Positions 12,301-23,599 of a stretch of DNA of 64,000 bases are shown here, piece after piece. Each line of letters begins with the position of its first letter. Within the stretch, counting starts at the first letter, position 1. Source of the stretch: Buttiauxella sp. A111 (lineage in GTDB: Bacteria > Pseudomonadota > Gammaproteobacteria > Enterobacterales > Enterobacteriaceae); assembly GCF_014189855.1 (NCBI RefSeq), contig NZ_BJFN01000003.1, positions 1 to 64,000 of the forward strand, in the 5' to 3' direction. Under the pieces are notes generated by a model, which did no database searches, had not been told where the DNA came from, and worked only from the letters and a program-made list of their open reading frames with translations. The position numbers and the translations under genes were made by a program.

Positions 12301-13149
12301 GAACAAAACATCATCTTCGTCGTCATCCATACGCTTACCAGAAAACAGCGCTGAGTCTGTTTTACGTGCGTTGGGATTGGCAAATTTTTCGGAGATACGC
12401 TGCTTACGGGCTAACGCGCCACGTAAAATGCGCGCACGACGAGACTCGCGTTTTTCTACTTCTGGCGCGTGCTCTTCGTCATGTTTTTCATCTTCGTAGT
12501 CGTAATCATCATCCTGCCAGGTGTTATCACGACGAGTACGGTTGCTGGCAAAAGTGAGCACGCTCAAGGTCGCGCCACCAATTTTTTCAGCAATACTCAC
12601 CCACGACCAGCCCGTAAACAGGGTCAAACCTGCTGCCCATACGCATAACAACGCGATTGTACCGCCGCTGCTGTTAAGCAGAGGCATCATGGCCGTGCTC
12701 AGCAGACTGCCGATAACGCCACCCGAGGCGAAATACCAGATGTCATCTGCGTTAATTGCCGCAAGTCCGCAAGCCGTCAGCACCATTGCCAGCACGCCAA
12801 TAAGACGTAAAGAAACGGCGAAATAATCGACAAATTCTTCGCTATCCCGATTGCGGAACGTGAACCAACACGCACCGATAATAATCACCGGAATGGTGTA
12901 GGCCATTACGCCAAAGATGAAAAATAGCGTGTCGGCCAACCACGCACCTGGCATCCCTCCCAAATTATGGATAGGTTCGTGCCATGCGGTTTGTGACCAA
13001 CTGGGATCTGAAGGATTAAAACTGAGCAACGCCGCCATCAAATAGACGGCAAAAATGGCAACAAGAAGCAGTAACGCCTCTAATGCCCGACGCCCGCTGC
13101 TGAGTTTCCTCAATGTAACTTCTTTTTCTTCGGTGTATTCCTGGCTCAA
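9394..13149 (-). CDS. ftsK: DNA translocase FtsK
   Basis: This is the septal DNA pump that aligns chromosome dimer-resolution sites and activates XerCD. It has 1251 residues against 1329 in E. coli, the shortfall lying in the linker. An N-terminal domain with four or five membrane segments (about 25-185) is followed by a Pro/Gln/acidic linker (about 200-770) and the RecA-like motor with Walker A GTTGSGKS at 912-919 and a Walker B at LVDEFADLM. The KOPS-reading gamma winged helix occupies about 1180-1251. The linker holds an exact 14-residue repeat (see findings). The start is TTG, giving [10 protein letters not shown], which matches the family N-terminus. Confidence 0.97.
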   Translation of the reverse strand: MSQEYTEEKEVTLRKLSSGRRALEALLLLVAIFAVYLMAALLSFNPSDPSWSQTAWHEPIHNLGGMPGAWLADTLFFIFGVMAYTIPVIIIGACWFTFRNRDSEEFVDYFAVSLRLIGVLAMVLTACGLAAINADDIWYFASGGVIGSLLSTAMMPLLNSSGGTIALLCVWAAGLTLFTGWSWVSIAEKIGGATLSVLTFASNRTRRDNTWQDDDYDYEDEKHDEEHAPEVEKRESRRARILRGALARKQRISEKFANPNARKTDSALFSGKRMDDDEDDVLFSNNKAAPPEDDVLFSGNKATLPESEEYDPLLHGQSIVAPVAATAATAMANNPDYAAPVMPMATVPPVTAPAPEVEHTPAIAWEPAPTTVTPDPVIAPAPESFHAPCEAEQYIPQQVTNHRSEPVVEQAPPESAYYKPAPVEPTPQPEPVEEVKPAVRPPIYHFEEVEERRAREREQLAAWYQPVNEPKPDPYGYDQSPAFAQTTTSTSAPQIETPSMPQGVFDTTSVVPAPGATIPQDVKDAAKVVAVASAFSPVFSIASDAPRPQTKEGIGPQLPRPNRVRVPTRRELASYGIKLPSQRMAEEEARRQNGVDIEDEYADDAEDVQQHELARQFAAQQQQRYGEEYEDDVSQQDEDEAEQAELARQFAAQQQQRYTASGSQSNQQQPNNVPFSLDDFDFSPMKTLVNDGPGEPLFTPSPIEEPVPVKPEQSWQTAQPQRTPPQSSTPVTAPQMQESLIHPFLMRNGDDRPLQRPTTPLPSLDLLTSPPAEVEPVDTFALEQMARLVEARLADYRIKADVVDYSPGPVITRFELDLAPGVKAARISNLSRDLARSLSTVAVRVVEVIPGKPYVGLELPNKKRQTVYLREVLDCAKFRDSASPLTVVLGKDIGGEPVIADLAKMPHLLVAGTTGSGKSVGVNAMILSMLYKATPEEVRFIMIDPKMLELSVYEGIPHLLTEVVTDMKDAANALRWSVNEMERRYKLMSALGVRNLAGYNERVLEAERMGRPIPDPFWKPGDSMEVSHPMLEKLPYIVVLVDEFADLMMTVGKKVEELIARLAQKARAAGIHLVLATQRPSVDVITGLIKANIPTRVAFTVSSKIDSRTILDQGGAESLLGMGDMLYSGPNSTLPVRVHGAFVRDQEVHAVVQDWKARGRPQYITGITSDNESEGGAGGGLDGDEELDPLFDQAVAFVVEKRKASISGVQRQFRIGYNRAARIVEQMEAQGIVSPQGHNGNREVLAPPPFE

Positions 13150-13182
13150 GTAAGACTCTCCAGGTCCTTAATAAATATGGAG

Positions 13183-13216
13183 AGCAACAGTGCCGGGCAT
13201 TCCCGGCACTGTTGCT
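13183..13216 (-). terminator. Perfect hairpin between lrp and ftsK
   Basis: A 15-bp perfect inverted repeat with a 4-base loop lies 54 bp past the lrp stop. No long T run follows on the minus strand, so it may terminate poorly or act as an RNA-stabilising or processing stem. It shares the arm core ACAGTGCCG with the hairpin after potI. Confidence 0.6.
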
Positions 13217-13270
13217 GTATGAATTACCAGGAGTGTAACCAAAATACGCAGATTTTGCACCTGGCCCGTG

Positions 13271-13765
13271 TTAACGGGTCTTAATAACCAGACGATTACT
13301 CTGTTTGACCTCTTCCATGACCACATAGGTACGGGTATCGTTCACACCCGGCAGTCGTAACAAGGTTTCGCCCAGTAATTTGCGGTACGCTGACATATCC
13401 GGTACACGGGTTTTCAACAGATAGTCGAAATCACCGGATACCAAATGACACTCTTGAATTTCTTCAAGTTTTTGAACTGCAGCATTAAATTGCTCAAACA
13501 CATCCGGGGCGCCACGATTCAGAGTAATCTCAACAAAAACCAGAAGTGATGCATCCAGATAATGCGGGTTCAGCAGAGCGGTGTAGCCCTGGATGAAACC
13601 CTGTCGTTCCAGACGACGCACGCGCTCGAGGCACGGAGTCGGTGAAAGCCCTACTCGCTTTGAAAGCTCGACGTTGGAAATACGCCCATCCTTCTGTAGT
13701 TCATTAAGGATGTTACGATCGATGCGGTCGAGATCTTTGCCAGGGCGCTTCTTGCTATCTACCAT
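13271..13765 (-). CDS. lrp: Leucine-responsive regulatory protein Lrp
   Basis: This global regulator of amino-acid, pilus and nitrogen genes has 164 residues and only about one substitution relative to E. coli Lrp (Ala for Thr in QFNAAVQ). The N-terminal helix-turn-helix lies around residues 30-55 (RISNVELSKRVGLSPTPCLE), followed by the ligand-sensing RAM domain (about 75-150). It is transcribed divergently from trxB across a 501-bp gap, in keeping with the long leader and autoregulation known in E. coli. Confidence 0.98.
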   Translation of the reverse strand: MVDSKKRPGKDLDRIDRNILNELQKDGRISNVELSKRVGLSPTPCLERVRRLERQGFIQGYTALLNPHYLDASLLVFVEITLNRGAPDVFEQFNAAVQKLEEIQECHLVSGDFDYLLKTRVPDMSAYRKLLGETLLRLPGVNDTRTYVVMEEVKQSNRLVIKTR

Positions 13766-15235
<1,470 letters not shown>

Positions 15236-15270
15236 CTTCCTCAGCCCTGAGCGGCAGTTTGAAGATACGT

Positions 15271-15300
15271 AAAGGCGACTGAATTGGTCGCCTTTCTTTT
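15271..15300 (+). terminator. Terminator of trxB
   Basis: A 9-bp stem (AAAGGCGAC with GTCGCCTTT) is followed by a T-rich tail, about 35 bp after the trxB stop. Confidence 0.8.
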
Positions 15301-15343
15301 GCCCGCGTTGTAACATTGCCCGCAAATTTTGCCTGATAATTCA

Positions 15344-15468
15344 TACCCAAAATAATTCAAGTTGCAGGAAGGCGGCAAATGAGTGAATCACCAGGAGCTT
15401 ACTCAAGTAGGTGACTGGTGTGAACGAGTGAAGCCAACGCGTCTGCAGCTTGAAGTATGAAGGGGATA
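15344..15468 (+). repeat. ERIC element 1 (full length)
   Basis: A 125-bp imperfect palindrome begins TACCCAAAATAATTC and ends in a CTTGAAGTATGA-type arm. Its core contains GGAGCTTAC and GTGACTGG, matching the Enterobacterial Repetitive Intergenic Consensus. It fills most of the trxB-cydD gap and ends 20 bp before the cydD ATG, so any cydDC promoter must lie upstream of it, inside it, or in trxB. An upstream extension of cydD into this repeat is spurious. Confidence 0.9.
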
Positions 15469-15488
15469 TCTACCTGCACTGGCAACCC

Positions 15489-17255
15489 ATGAATAAAACC
15501 CGTCAACAAGAACTTAGCCGCTGGCTAAAACAACAAAGCATTATCTCCCGCCGCTGGTTAGGGCTTTCCCGTGTTTTGGGACTCGTCAGTGGGCTTTTGA
15601 TTGTTGCTCAAGCCTGGCTGTTAGCCAGAATGTTGCAGCACATGATCATGGATAACATCCCCCGTGAGGCCCTGCTATTACTTTTCGTTATCCTGATTCT
15701 GATTTTTGTCTTGCGCGCGTGGGTCGTGTGGCTACGTGAAAAAGTTGGTTTTTACGCGGGGTTGCACATTCGTCAGGAGATTCGCCGAAAAGTGCTCGAT
15801 CGCGTGCATCAAGCGGGCCCCGCCTGGATTCAGGGAAAACCTGTCGGCAGTTGGGCAACACTTGTGCTGGAACAAATCGAGGATATGCACGATTACTACG
15901 CTCGCTATCTACCGCAAATGTCGCTTGCGGTAATCGTACCCGTGCTAGTTCTTATCGCTATTTTCCCGTCTAACTGGGTTGCAGCCCTGATTTTGCTCTG
16001 CACCGCACCGCTGATCCCGCTGTTTATGGCTATGGTGGGAATGGGCGCGGCAGATGCTAACCGTCGTAACTTCCAGGCGCTTGCGCGTCTGAGCGGGCAT
16101 TTCCTTGACCGTCTTCGTGGCATGGAAACATTGCGTTTGTTTAACCGTGGCGCTGCTGAAACGGAGAATATCCGAGCCGCTTCCCAGGACTTCCGCCAGC
16201 GCACGATGGAAGTGCTACGCCTTGCGTTCCTGTCTTCCGGCGTGCTGGAGTTCTTCGCCTCTTTATCTATCGCACTGGTCGCGGTTTACTTTGGTTTCTC
16301 GTATCTTGGCGAGCTAAACTTTGGCCACTACAGCACTGGCGTAACGCTTTTTGCCGGTTTCCTGGCCCTGATTCTGGCACCAGAATTTTTCCAACCTCTG
16401 CGCGATCTGGGCACCTTTTATCATGCAAAAGCGCAGGCGGTAGGTGCTGCCGATAGCCTGATGACATTCCTTGATTCGCCATTGCAGCAACGTACGCAAG
16501 GCACAGCAAAGTTCAACAATAACGAGCCAATCTGCATTGAAGCCCGTGATTTGGTCATTCTTTCAACCGAAGATAAAATTCTTGCGGGACCACTGAACTT
16601 CACCCTTTCAGCCGGAAGACGCGTAGTGCTTGTCGGGCAAAGCGGGGCGGGTAAAAGTTCGCTACTCAATGTGTTGTCTGGTTTTTTACCGTATCAAGGT
16701 CAGGTGCTGATCAACGGTGTTGAGCTTTCAGCACTGGATTCGAAATGGTGGCGTGAGCAGTTGAGCTGGGTTGGGCAAAACCCGCAGCTCCCTGCCCCAA
16801 CAATACGCGAAAATGTGCTACTAGCCGCACCAGATGCCAGTGCTGACCAGCTGAATGCCGCGCTGGCCAAAGCCTCTGTCAATGAGTTCCTCCCGTTGTT
16901 ACCACAAGGAGTTGATACACCGCTGGGCGAAGCCGCTGCACGTTTGTCTGTCGGCCAGGCACAACGGGTTGCCGTTGCACGTGCGTTGTTGGTGCCATGC
17001 GGATTGCTGCTGCTGGACGAGCCCGCGGCAAGTCTGGACGCTCACAGTGAACAGCGTGTCATGGATGCGCTGAGCAGCGCGTCCCGTCAGCAAACGACAT
17101 TAATGGTGACCCACCAGTTGGATTACATCAACGACTGGGACGAGGTTTGGGTAATGCGCGAAGGTCGTATCGTGCAACAAGGGGATTTCGCCACGCTTGC
17201 CGCACAGGAAGGCCCGTTTGCTACGTTACTGGCTCACCGCCAGGAGGAGATCTGA
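15489..17255 (+). CDS. cydD: Glutathione/cysteine ABC exporter subunit CydD
   Basis: This half-transporter forms a heterodimer with CydC that exports cysteine and glutathione to the periplasm (more recent work also links CydDC to heme) and is required to assemble cytochrome bd. It has 588 residues as in E. coli. Six N-terminal membrane helices (about 20-310) are followed by a nucleotide-binding domain with Walker A GQSGAGKSS, signature LSVGQAQR and Walker B LLLLDEP. The start at MNKTRQQELSR matches the family. Its stop overlaps the cydC start by one base (TGATG). Confidence 0.96.
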   Translation: MNKTRQQELSRWLKQQSIISRRWLGLSRVLGLVSGLLIVAQAWLLARMLQHMIMDNIPREALLLLFVILILIFVLRAWVVWLREKVGFYAGLHIRQEIRRKVLDRVHQAGPAWIQGKPVGSWATLVLEQIEDMHDYYARYLPQMSLAVIVPVLVLIAIFPSNWVAALILLCTAPLIPLFMAMVGMGAADANRRNFQALARLSGHFLDRLRGMETLRLFNRGAAETENIRAASQDFRQRTMEVLRLAFLSSGVLEFFASLSIALVAVYFGFSYLGELNFGHYSTGVTLFAGFLALILAPEFFQPLRDLGTFYHAKAQAVGAADSLMTFLDSPLQQRTQGTAKFNNNEPICIEARDLVILSTEDKILAGPLNFTLSAGRRVVLVGQSGAGKSSLLNVLSGFLPYQGQVLINGVELSALDSKWWREQLSWVGQNPQLPAPTIRENVLLAAPDASADQLNAALAKASVNEFLPLLPQGVDTPLGEAAARLSVGQAQRVAVARALLVPCGLLLLDEPAASLDAHSEQRVMDALSSASRQQTTLMVTHQLDYINDWDEVWVMREGRIVQQGDFATLAAQEGPFATLLAHRQEEI

Positions 17256-18976
17256 TGCGTGCTTTACTCCCGTATTTAGCGCTTTATTGCCGTCATAAAT
17301 GGCTACTGATGCTTGGCGTGGTGTTAGCGATTATCACCCTTCTGGCCAGCATTGGGCTGCTGACTTTATCTGGCTGGTTCCTCTCGGCTTCGGCGGTTGT
17401 CGGTGTTGCTGGCATTTATAGTTTCAACTATATGCTGCCCGCAGCAGGTGTACGTGGCGGGGCAATTACCCGTACTGCAGGACGTTATTTTGAGCGTCTG
17501 GTCAGCCACGATGCGACATTCCGTGTCCTTCAGCATTTACGTGTTTCCACATTTAGCAAACTGCTCCCCCTCTCCCCTGCCGGTCTGGCGCGTTTTCGCC
17601 AGGGTGAATTACTCAACCGTCTGGTTGCGGATGTCGATACTCTGGATCACCTTTATCTGCGCGTGATTTCACCGATGGTTGGCGCATTTGTGGTGATTGT
17701 GGTGGTGACATTGGGTCTGAGCTGGCTGGATGTGCGATTGGCTCTCACACTCGGTGCCGTTTTACTGGCGACTTTAGTATTGCTTCCACCCATTTTTTAT
17801 TACGCTGGAAAATCAACCGGCGAGGCGATTACTGTTCAACGTGGGCAGTATCGTCAGCAACTCACCGCCTGGCTGCAAGGCCATGCAGAGCTCACCATTT
17901 TCGGCGCCTCCCAACGTTATCGTGAGCAACTGGATAAAACGGAAGATCACTGGCAAGAAGGACAGCGCCGCCAGGCCGAGCTCACCGCTCTGTCGCAAGC
18001 CATTATGCTGCTGATTAGCGGCATGGCCGTCATATTGATGTTATGGATGGCAGCCGCAAGCGTAGGTGGAAATACCACGCCGGGCGCGCTCATTGCGCTG
18101 TTCGTGTTCTGTGCGCTGGCCGCGTTCGAAGCGCTAGCACCGGTCACAGGAGCTTTTCAGCATCTTGGCCAGGTTATCGCCTCCGCGCTGCGCGTGACTG
18201 AAATCACCAGCCAAAAACCAGAAGTCATTTTCACTCAGCAACCTCATGCCGTACCTGAGAGCGTGGCTCTGGAAATTAACAATCTTAGCTTCGCCTATCC
18301 CGAGCAATCTCAAATGGCGCTAAGCGGTATCTCACTCAAGGTTGAGGCGGGCCAACACGTTGCTATTTTGGGACGTACCGGCTGTGGGAAATCGACATTA
18401 CTTCAGTTATTGACTCGGGCCTGGGAATGCCAGCAAGGCGAGATCCGCCTCAATGGCGAAGCGCTAAGCCAGTTTGATGAAACGTCGTTACGCTCCGCCA
18501 CCAGTGTGGTATCGCAACGCGTACATTTGTTTAGTGCCACATTGCGCGACAACTTGCTGCTTGCCGCACCACACGCCAGCGATGAAGATTTGAGTCGCGT
18601 CCTGACACGTGTTGGCCTTGAGAAGTTACTGGACGATGCAGGGCTGAATAGCTGGTTGGGTGAAGGTGGCCGCCAACTTTCGGGTGGGGAACTGCGCCGT
18701 TTAGCTATTGCACGCGCTTTACTGCATGACGCCCCGCTGTTCTTACTGGACGAGCCCACCGAAGGTTTAGATGCGGAAACTGAGCGCCAGATTCTTGATT
18801 TACTGACTGAAGTCACCAAAGAGAAAACGGTATTGATGGTTACCCATCGCCTGCGCGGATTGGCTAATTTCAACAGCATAATTGTGATGGACAATGGACA
18901 AATTATTGAGCATGGTACTCACGCCGATTTAATGGCGCGCGGTGGACGTTATTATCATTTCCATCAGCGTTTGTAG
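17255..18976 (+). CDS. cydC: Glutathione/cysteine ABC exporter subunit CydC
   Basis: This is the partner half-transporter of CydD. It has 573 residues as in E. coli, with membrane helices in the first ~300 residues and a nucleotide-binding domain containing Walker A GRTGCGKS, signature LSGGELRR and Walker B LFLLDEP. The start MRALLPYLAL overlaps the cydD stop and is preceded by GGAGGAG. The next gene, aat, starts 57 bp downstream on the same strand. Confidence 0.96.
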   Translation: MRALLPYLALYCRHKWLLMLGVVLAIITLLASIGLLTLSGWFLSASAVVGVAGIYSFNYMLPAAGVRGGAITRTAGRYFERLVSHDATFRVLQHLRVSTFSKLLPLSPAGLARFRQGELLNRLVADVDTLDHLYLRVISPMVGAFVVIVVVTLGLSWLDVRLALTLGAVLLATLVLLPPIFYYAGKSTGEAITVQRGQYRQQLTAWLQGHAELTIFGASQRYREQLDKTEDHWQEGQRRQAELTALSQAIMLLISGMAVILMLWMAAASVGGNTTPGALIALFVFCALAAFEALAPVTGAFQHLGQVIASALRVTEITSQKPEVIFTQQPHAVPESVALEINNLSFAYPEQSQMALSGISLKVEAGQHVAILGRTGCGKSTLLQLLTRAWECQQGEIRLNGEALSQFDETSLRSATSVVSQRVHLFSATLRDNLLLAAPHASDEDLSRVLTRVGLEKLLDDAGLNSWLGEGGRQLSGGELRRLAIARALLHDAPLFLLDEPTEGLDAETERQILDLLTEVTKEKTVLMVTHRLRGLANFNSIIVMDNGQIIEHGTHADLMARGGRYYHFHQRL

Positions 18977-19033
18977 TGTCTGCGGATAGACTATTATCAA
19001 TAATTATTGCCTGCTGTCTGGAGTTTAGAAGTC

Positions 19034-19726
19034 ATGCGCCTTATTCAGCTTTCTCGTGACTCAATTGCCTTCCCTTCACCGGAAGGTGCGTTGCGTGAGC
19101 CTAATGGGTTACTGGCGCTAGGGGGTGATTTAAGTCCCGCCCGTTTGTTGATGGCCTATCAGCGCGGCATCTTTCCGTGGTTCTCTCCTGGCGACCCCAT
19201 TTTATGGTGGTCGCCCGATCCGCGTGCGGTTCTTTATCCCGAGCGCTTTCACCTAAGCCGCAGCATGAAGAGATTCCATCGGAACTCCCCGTACCGGGTG
19301 ACGCTAAACCATACTTTCGAACGTGTTATTAGCGAATGTGCTGACGATCGCGATGAAGGCACCTGGATTACCCCTGATATCATTGACGCCTATAAACGGC
19401 TGCATGAACTAGGACACGCCCATTCGGTTGAAGTTTGGGAAGATAATGAGCTGGTTGGGGGAATGTACGGCGTGGCGCAAGGCGCGTTGTTTTGCGGCGA
19501 ATCCATGTTTAGCCGCCGAGAAAACGCCTCTAAAACTGCCCTGCTGGTATTCTGCCAACACTTTTTGAGTTATAGCGGCAAGCTCATTGATTGCCAGGTG
19601 CTTAACGCCCACACCGCATCTCTGGGGGCAATAGAAATTCCTCGTCGGGAATACCTGGAGCACCTGTCTAAATTTCGCGCACATCAGCTCGCATCCTATT
19701 GCTGGGTACCACAAATCCTGTCGTGA
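19034..19726 (+). CDS. aat: Leucyl/phenylalanyl-tRNA-protein transferase
   Basis: This cytoplasmic enzyme adds Leu or Phe from aminoacyl-tRNA to proteins with N-terminal Lys or Arg, creating N-degrons read by ClpS. It has 230 residues (234 in E. coli), with the conserved [26 protein letters not shown] beginning near residue 12 given here by its two ends, and the FCGESMFSR motif. The ATG at MRLIQLSRD follows a GGAG sequence; a 9-residue upstream extension is not conserved. The C-terminus diverges from E. coli. clpA and clpS, its pathway partners, lie close by. Confidence 0.95.
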   Translation: MRLIQLSRDSIAFPSPEGALREPNGLLALGGDLSPARLLMAYQRGIFPWFSPGDPILWWSPDPRAVLYPERFHLSRSMKRFHRNSPYRVTLNHTFERVISECADDRDEGTWITPDIIDAYKRLHELGHAHSVEVWEDNELVGGMYGVAQGALFCGESMFSRRENASKTALLVFCQHFLSYSGKLIDCQVLNAHTASLGAIEIPRREYLEHLSKFRAHQLASYCWVPQILS

Positions 19727-19945
19727 CGATAATGTTTACGGCACATTACGGTTAAGAGTGTTATAATTAGCCGCGCAGAGTGAGCTCTGCTCATTACCCC
19801 GCCGTTGTATGGGATTAGCTTTAACAGGGACAACCCATCGTTTATCTCTTCGCAGCTCTCATCGTAAGCACCAATTGTGCGAATTTCGAGTGGGTCTTGG
19901 GTAATGCGCAAATTGCACTTTCGCTGGTGATTTCACCAACAATTC

Positions 19946-19974
19946 TTTACATGATACGTGAACTTGGGCATTAT
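19946..19974 (+). promoter_or_regulatory. infA: Predicted infA promoter
   Basis: TTTACA and CATTAT hexamers are separated by 17 bp, upstream of infA, with the initiation codon about 45 bp further on. E. coli infA has a proximal promoter in the same place. The rest of the 291-bp aat-infA gap carries no gene. Confidence 0.6.
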
Positions 19975-20017
19975 CTTGCCGGTTCAAAACTATGGTAGTG
20001 ATACCCTCGAGGATTAG

Positions 20018-20236
<219 letters not shown>

Positions 20237-20286
20237 TAGTTTTTAGTTCCGCAGCTCTCGGGCTGCGATGAAAAGCCTTATAAAAT

Positions 20287-20318
20287 AAAAGGCCAGGTTA
20301 TTAACCTGGCCTTTTTTT
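20287..20318. terminator. Bidirectional terminator between infA and clpA
   Basis: A stem of GGCCAGGTT pairing with AACCTGGCC is flanked by A and T runs on both sides, so it can end both the infA and the clpA transcripts, which converge here. Confidence 0.9.
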
Positions 20319-20335
20319 ATGGCAACACGAATGAA

Positions 20336-22609
20336 TTAATGTGCCGTTTCCGGTTTATGTTTCTGAGCGCCATGGAAGTTATAAATCAGTTTCTGATTTT
20401 CTTTATCCAGCGCTACCGTCACTTGTCCACCATCCACCAATGAACCAAATAACAGTTCGTTAGCGAGCGGTTTCTTCAGGTTATCCTGAATAACACGTGT
20501 CATTGGACGCGCGCCCATTGCACGGTCATAGCCTTTTTCTGCCAGCCAATCGCGGGCTTCCTGGCTCACTTCAAGTGACACACCTTTCTGATCCAACTGC
20601 ACCTGAAGCTCGACAATAAACTTGTCGACCACCTGGTGGATCACATCTGTAGACAGATGGTTGAACCAAATGATGTTGTCCAGACGGTTGCGGAATTCTG
20701 GGGTAAAAATCTTCTTGATCTCTTCCATCGCATCAGTGCTGTTGTCCTGACGAATCAGGCCAATAGACTTGCGCTCAGTTTCACGCACACCGGCGTTGGT
20801 GGTCATCACCAGAATCACGTTACGGAAATCAGCCTTGCGTCCGTTGTTATCGGTCAGCGTGCCGTTGTCCATCACCTGCAACAACAGGTTAAAGACATCC
20901 GGGTGCGCTTTTTCGATTTCATCAAGCAGCAACACGGAGTGAGGATGTTTAATCACTGCATCCGTCAACAGGCCGCCCTGGTCAAAACCAACGTAACCCG
21001 GAGGTGCACCAATCAAACGGCTCACCGTATGGCGTTCCATGTATTCCGACATATCAAAACGCAACAGCTCAATGCCCAGCGATTTTGCCAGTTGCACGGT
21101 GACTTCTGTTTTACCGACACCCGTTGGCCCGGCAAACAAGAATGAACCCACAGGCTTGTGATCATGCCCCAATCCAGCACGGCTCATCTTGATGGCTTCG
21201 GTTAACGCCTCAATGGCTTTATCCTGACCAAACACCAGCATTTTCAGACGATCATCAAGGCTTCTCAGCGTATCGCGATCGCTTGCTGAAACGCTTTTTT
21301 CTGGGATGCGCGCAATACGTGCGACGACAGTTTCAATATCAGAGACATTGACCGTTTTCTTACGTTTGCTCACCGGCATCAGACGGCTACGCGCACCCGC
21401 TTCGTCGATAACATCAATCGCTTTATCTGGCAGATGACGATCGTTGATGTATTTCACCGCCAGTTCTACCGCCGCACGAATCGCTTTCGCGGTATACCGC
21501 ACGTCATGGTGCGCTTCGTATTTCGGTTTCAGGCCGTTAATAATCTGAACGGTCTCTTCAACGCTTGGCTCAGTAATATCAATCTTCTGGAAGCGACGTG
21601 CCAGAGCACGATCTTTTTCGAAGATATTGCTGAATTCCTGGTACGTCGTTGAACCGATCACGCGGATCTTGCCACTCGACAGCAGCGGTTTAATCAAGTT
21701 TGCGGCATCAACCTGGCCACCAGAAGCCGCACCGGCACCAATAATGGTATGAATTTCATCAATAAACAGGATGCTATTTTGATCCTGTTCGAGTTGTTTG
21801 AGCAGCGCTTTGAAACGTTTTTCAAAGTCACCACGGTATTTCGTGCCCGCCAGCAACGAACCGATATCCAGCGAGTAAATGGTGCAATCAGCAATCACTT
21901 CAGGAACATCGCCCTGCACAATACGCCAGGCCAGCCCTTCAGCAATAGCCGTTTTACCTACACCCGATTCACCCACTAACAGCGGGTTGTTTTTACGGCG
22001 ACGGCACAGAACCTGAATGGCGCGCTCAAGCTCTTTCTCGCGGCCAATCAGCGGATCTATCCCTCCCACACGTGCAAGCTGGTTGAGATTGGTGGTGAAG
22101 TTTTCCATACGTTCCTCCCCGCCTGCTTGCTCTTCATTGACCGGATTTTCTGCACCCGGTGCCTGGTTAGGTTCGTCTTTACGTGTACCGTGAGAGATGA
22201 AGTTGACCACATCAAGTCGGCTGACTTCATGTTTACGCAGCAGGTACGCAGCCTGGGACTCCTGCTCGCTGAAAATAGCCACCAGAACATTGGCGCCCGT
22301 CACTTCGCTGCGACCAGAAGACTGGACGTGGAACACCGCACGTTGCAGCACACGCTGGAAGCTGAGCGTAGGTTGAGTGTCACGCTCTTCTTCACTGGCT
22401 GGCAGAACCGGTGTGGTTTGTTCGATGAAGGCCTCGAGTTCCTGTCGTAGCGCCACCAGATCTACGCTACACGCTTCCAGCGCTTCGCGAGCTGACGGGT
22501 TGCTGAGCAAAGCTAGCAACAGGTGCTCGACAGTCATAAACTCATGTCGGTGCTCGCGCGCTCTGGCGAAAGCCATGTTTAAACTGAGTTCCAGTTCTTG
22601 ATTGAGCAT
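20336..22609 (-). CDS. clpA: ATP-dependent Clp protease ATPase subunit ClpA
   Basis: This is the Hsp100 unfoldase of ClpAP. It has 757 residues (758 in E. coli): an N domain (about 1-145) that docks ClpS, then two AAA+ modules with Walker A motifs GESGVGKTA and GPTGVGKTE. The IGL loop that docks on ClpP is present in [11 protein letters not shown]. The start [11 protein letters not shown] is the family N-terminus; five further codons upstream are open. It follows clpS by 27 bp on the same strand. Confidence 0.97.
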   Translation of the reverse strand: MLNQELELSLNMAFARAREHRHEFMTVEHLLLALLSNPSAREALEACSVDLVALRQELEAFIEQTTPVLPASEEERDTQPTLSFQRVLQRAVFHVQSSGRSEVTGANVLVAIFSEQESQAAYLLRKHEVSRLDVVNFISHGTRKDEPNQAPGAENPVNEEQAGGEERMENFTTNLNQLARVGGIDPLIGREKELERAIQVLCRRRKNNPLLVGESGVGKTAIAEGLAWRIVQGDVPEVIADCTIYSLDIGSLLAGTKYRGDFEKRFKALLKQLEQDQNSILFIDEIHTIIGAGAASGGQVDAANLIKPLLSSGKIRVIGSTTYQEFSNIFEKDRALARRFQKIDITEPSVEETVQIINGLKPKYEAHHDVRYTAKAIRAAVELAVKYINDRHLPDKAIDVIDEAGARSRLMPVSKRKKTVNVSDIETVVARIARIPEKSVSASDRDTLRSLDDRLKMLVFGQDKAIEALTEAIKMSRAGLGHDHKPVGSFLFAGPTGVGKTEVTVQLAKSLGIELLRFDMSEYMERHTVSRLIGAPPGYVGFDQGGLLTDAVIKHPHSVLLLDEIEKAHPDVFNLLLQVMDNGTLTDNNGRKADFRNVILVMTTNAGVRETERKSIGLIRQDNSTDAMEEIKKIFTPEFRNRLDNIIWFNHLSTDVIHQVVDKFIVELQVQLDQKGVSLEVSQEARDWLAEKGYDRAMGARPMTRVIQDNLKKPLANELLFGSLVDGGQVTVALDKENQKLIYNFHGAQKHKPETAH

Positions 22610-22636
22610 AGGCACCTCCCCCAAATTTTGCCTTCT

Positions 22637-22957
22637 TCAGGCTTTTTCTAGCGTACACAGCAACGGATGCTCATGCTCCCTTGCATACTGGTTCACTAAC
22701 GCGACTTTGGTTTCCGCTACTTCTGCAGTAAAAATGCCACAGATAGCTTTACCCTGATAGTGCACAGTGAGCATCAATTGCGTTGCACGTTCTACATCAT
22801 AAGAAAAGAACTTTTGCAGCACGTCAATAACAAATTCCATCGGCGTGTAGTCATCGTTCATTAACATAACTTTATACATCGAGGGTGGTTTCAGCGCTTC
22901 GCGCAGTTTGTCACCCACCAGCTGGTCGAAATCCAACCAATCGTTCGTCTTACCCAT
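22637..22957 (-). CDS. clpS: ClpS adaptor for N-degron substrates
   Basis: This adaptor binds the ClpA N domain and delivers proteins with N-terminal Leu, Phe, Tyr or Trp. It has 106 residues, the E. coli length, with the specificity pocket segments [10 protein letters not shown] and HYQGKAICG intact. It is translated just upstream of clpA, and with Aat nearby the window encodes tagger, adaptor and unfoldase of the bacterial N-degron pathway (ClpP is elsewhere). Confidence 0.97.
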   Translation of the reverse strand: MGKTNDWLDFDQLVGDKLREALKPPSMYKVMLMNDDYTPMEFVIDVLQKFFSYDVERATQLMLTVHYQGKAICGIFTAEVAETKVALVNQYAREHEHPLLCTLEKA

Positions 22958-23281
22958 TGCAAATCGTCATCATGTTTAATCGCCCATTGTCATTAAGGCG
23001 AAGCCCATAGGTTGAGTGTAATACGCTTTCAGTTAACGTGACTCATCGTGTTCAAAAGGGACAGCTATTCGCAATCGAGAGTTCTGTCACATTAATCACA
23101 ATAGCGTTAACTGCTTCAAATTTTTGATTCATTTTCGCTTGCGCCCCCCCGTGCAACGCTTGACGACATGGTTAAATTATCTACATTGTACAAGCGTGAG
23201 TTGGTGAGGTTTTGAACAGCCCCCCCTCATCCCACCGGTTCATTCCATCTCACTTATAAGATTTACGAAGGATGTAGAAGC
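22958..23281. promoter_or_regulatory. clpS-cspD divergent region with predicted cspD promoter
   Basis: This 324-bp gap has no gene. On the plus strand TTGACG at 23160-23165 and TACATT at 23182-23187 are separated by 16 bp and lie about 95 bp before the cspD ATG, giving a plausible cspD promoter. Two C-rich runs (near 23145 and 23220) flank it. The clpS promoter must lie in the left part but I cannot place it. Confidence 0.5.
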
Positions 23282-23509
23282 ATGGAGACGGGTACAGTTA
23301 AATGGTTCAATAACGCCAAAGGGTTCGGTTTTATCTGCCCTGAAGGCGGCGGCGAAGATATATTCGCACATTACTCCACCATTCAGATGGATGGTTACAG
23401 AACGCTAAAAGCCGGACAAATTGTCAGGTTTGATGTACATCAGGGGCCAAAAGGTAATCACGCTAGTTTGATTGTGCCTCTGGAACTCGAAGCAGCAGCG
23501 GTCGCCTGA
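23282..23509 (+). CDS. cspD: Cold-shock-like protein CspD
   Basis: This single-stranded DNA-binding inhibitor of replication is induced in stationary phase and is not cold-inducible in E. coli. It has 75 residues (74 in E. coli). The cold-shock OB fold is clear, with RNP1 KGFGFICPEG and RNP2 DIFAHYS. A GAAGGA sequence precedes the ATG. In E. coli cspD is divergent from clpS in the same arrangement. Confidence 0.96.
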   Translation: METGTVKWFNNAKGFGFICPEGGGEDIFAHYSTIQMDGYRTLKAGQIVRFDVHQGPKGNHASLIVPLELEAAAVA

Positions 23510-23542
23510 CCCTTTTGTTTCATTGTGTACATCCCAAGGTCA

Positions 23543-23570
23543 AAATGCCAGCCCATCGGCTGGCATTTTT
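23543..23570 (+). terminator. Terminator after cspD
   Basis: An 11-bp stem (AAATGCCAGCC with GGCTGGCATTT, loop CATC) ends in TTTTT on the plus strand; the A run on the other side could also serve macB. Confidence 0.85.
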
Positions 23571-23599
23571 ATAACCAAACGGAATACCTCAGATGAAAA

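Noticed and set aside
20636..21145. 169-codon open frame antisense to clpA
   Set aside because: A shadow of a strongly conserved AAA+ coding region.
22637..22657. Overlap of clpA with clpS through an upstream clpA start
   Set aside because: The clpA frame opens only five codons before MLNQELE and does not reach clpS; the conserved N-terminus fixes the start.
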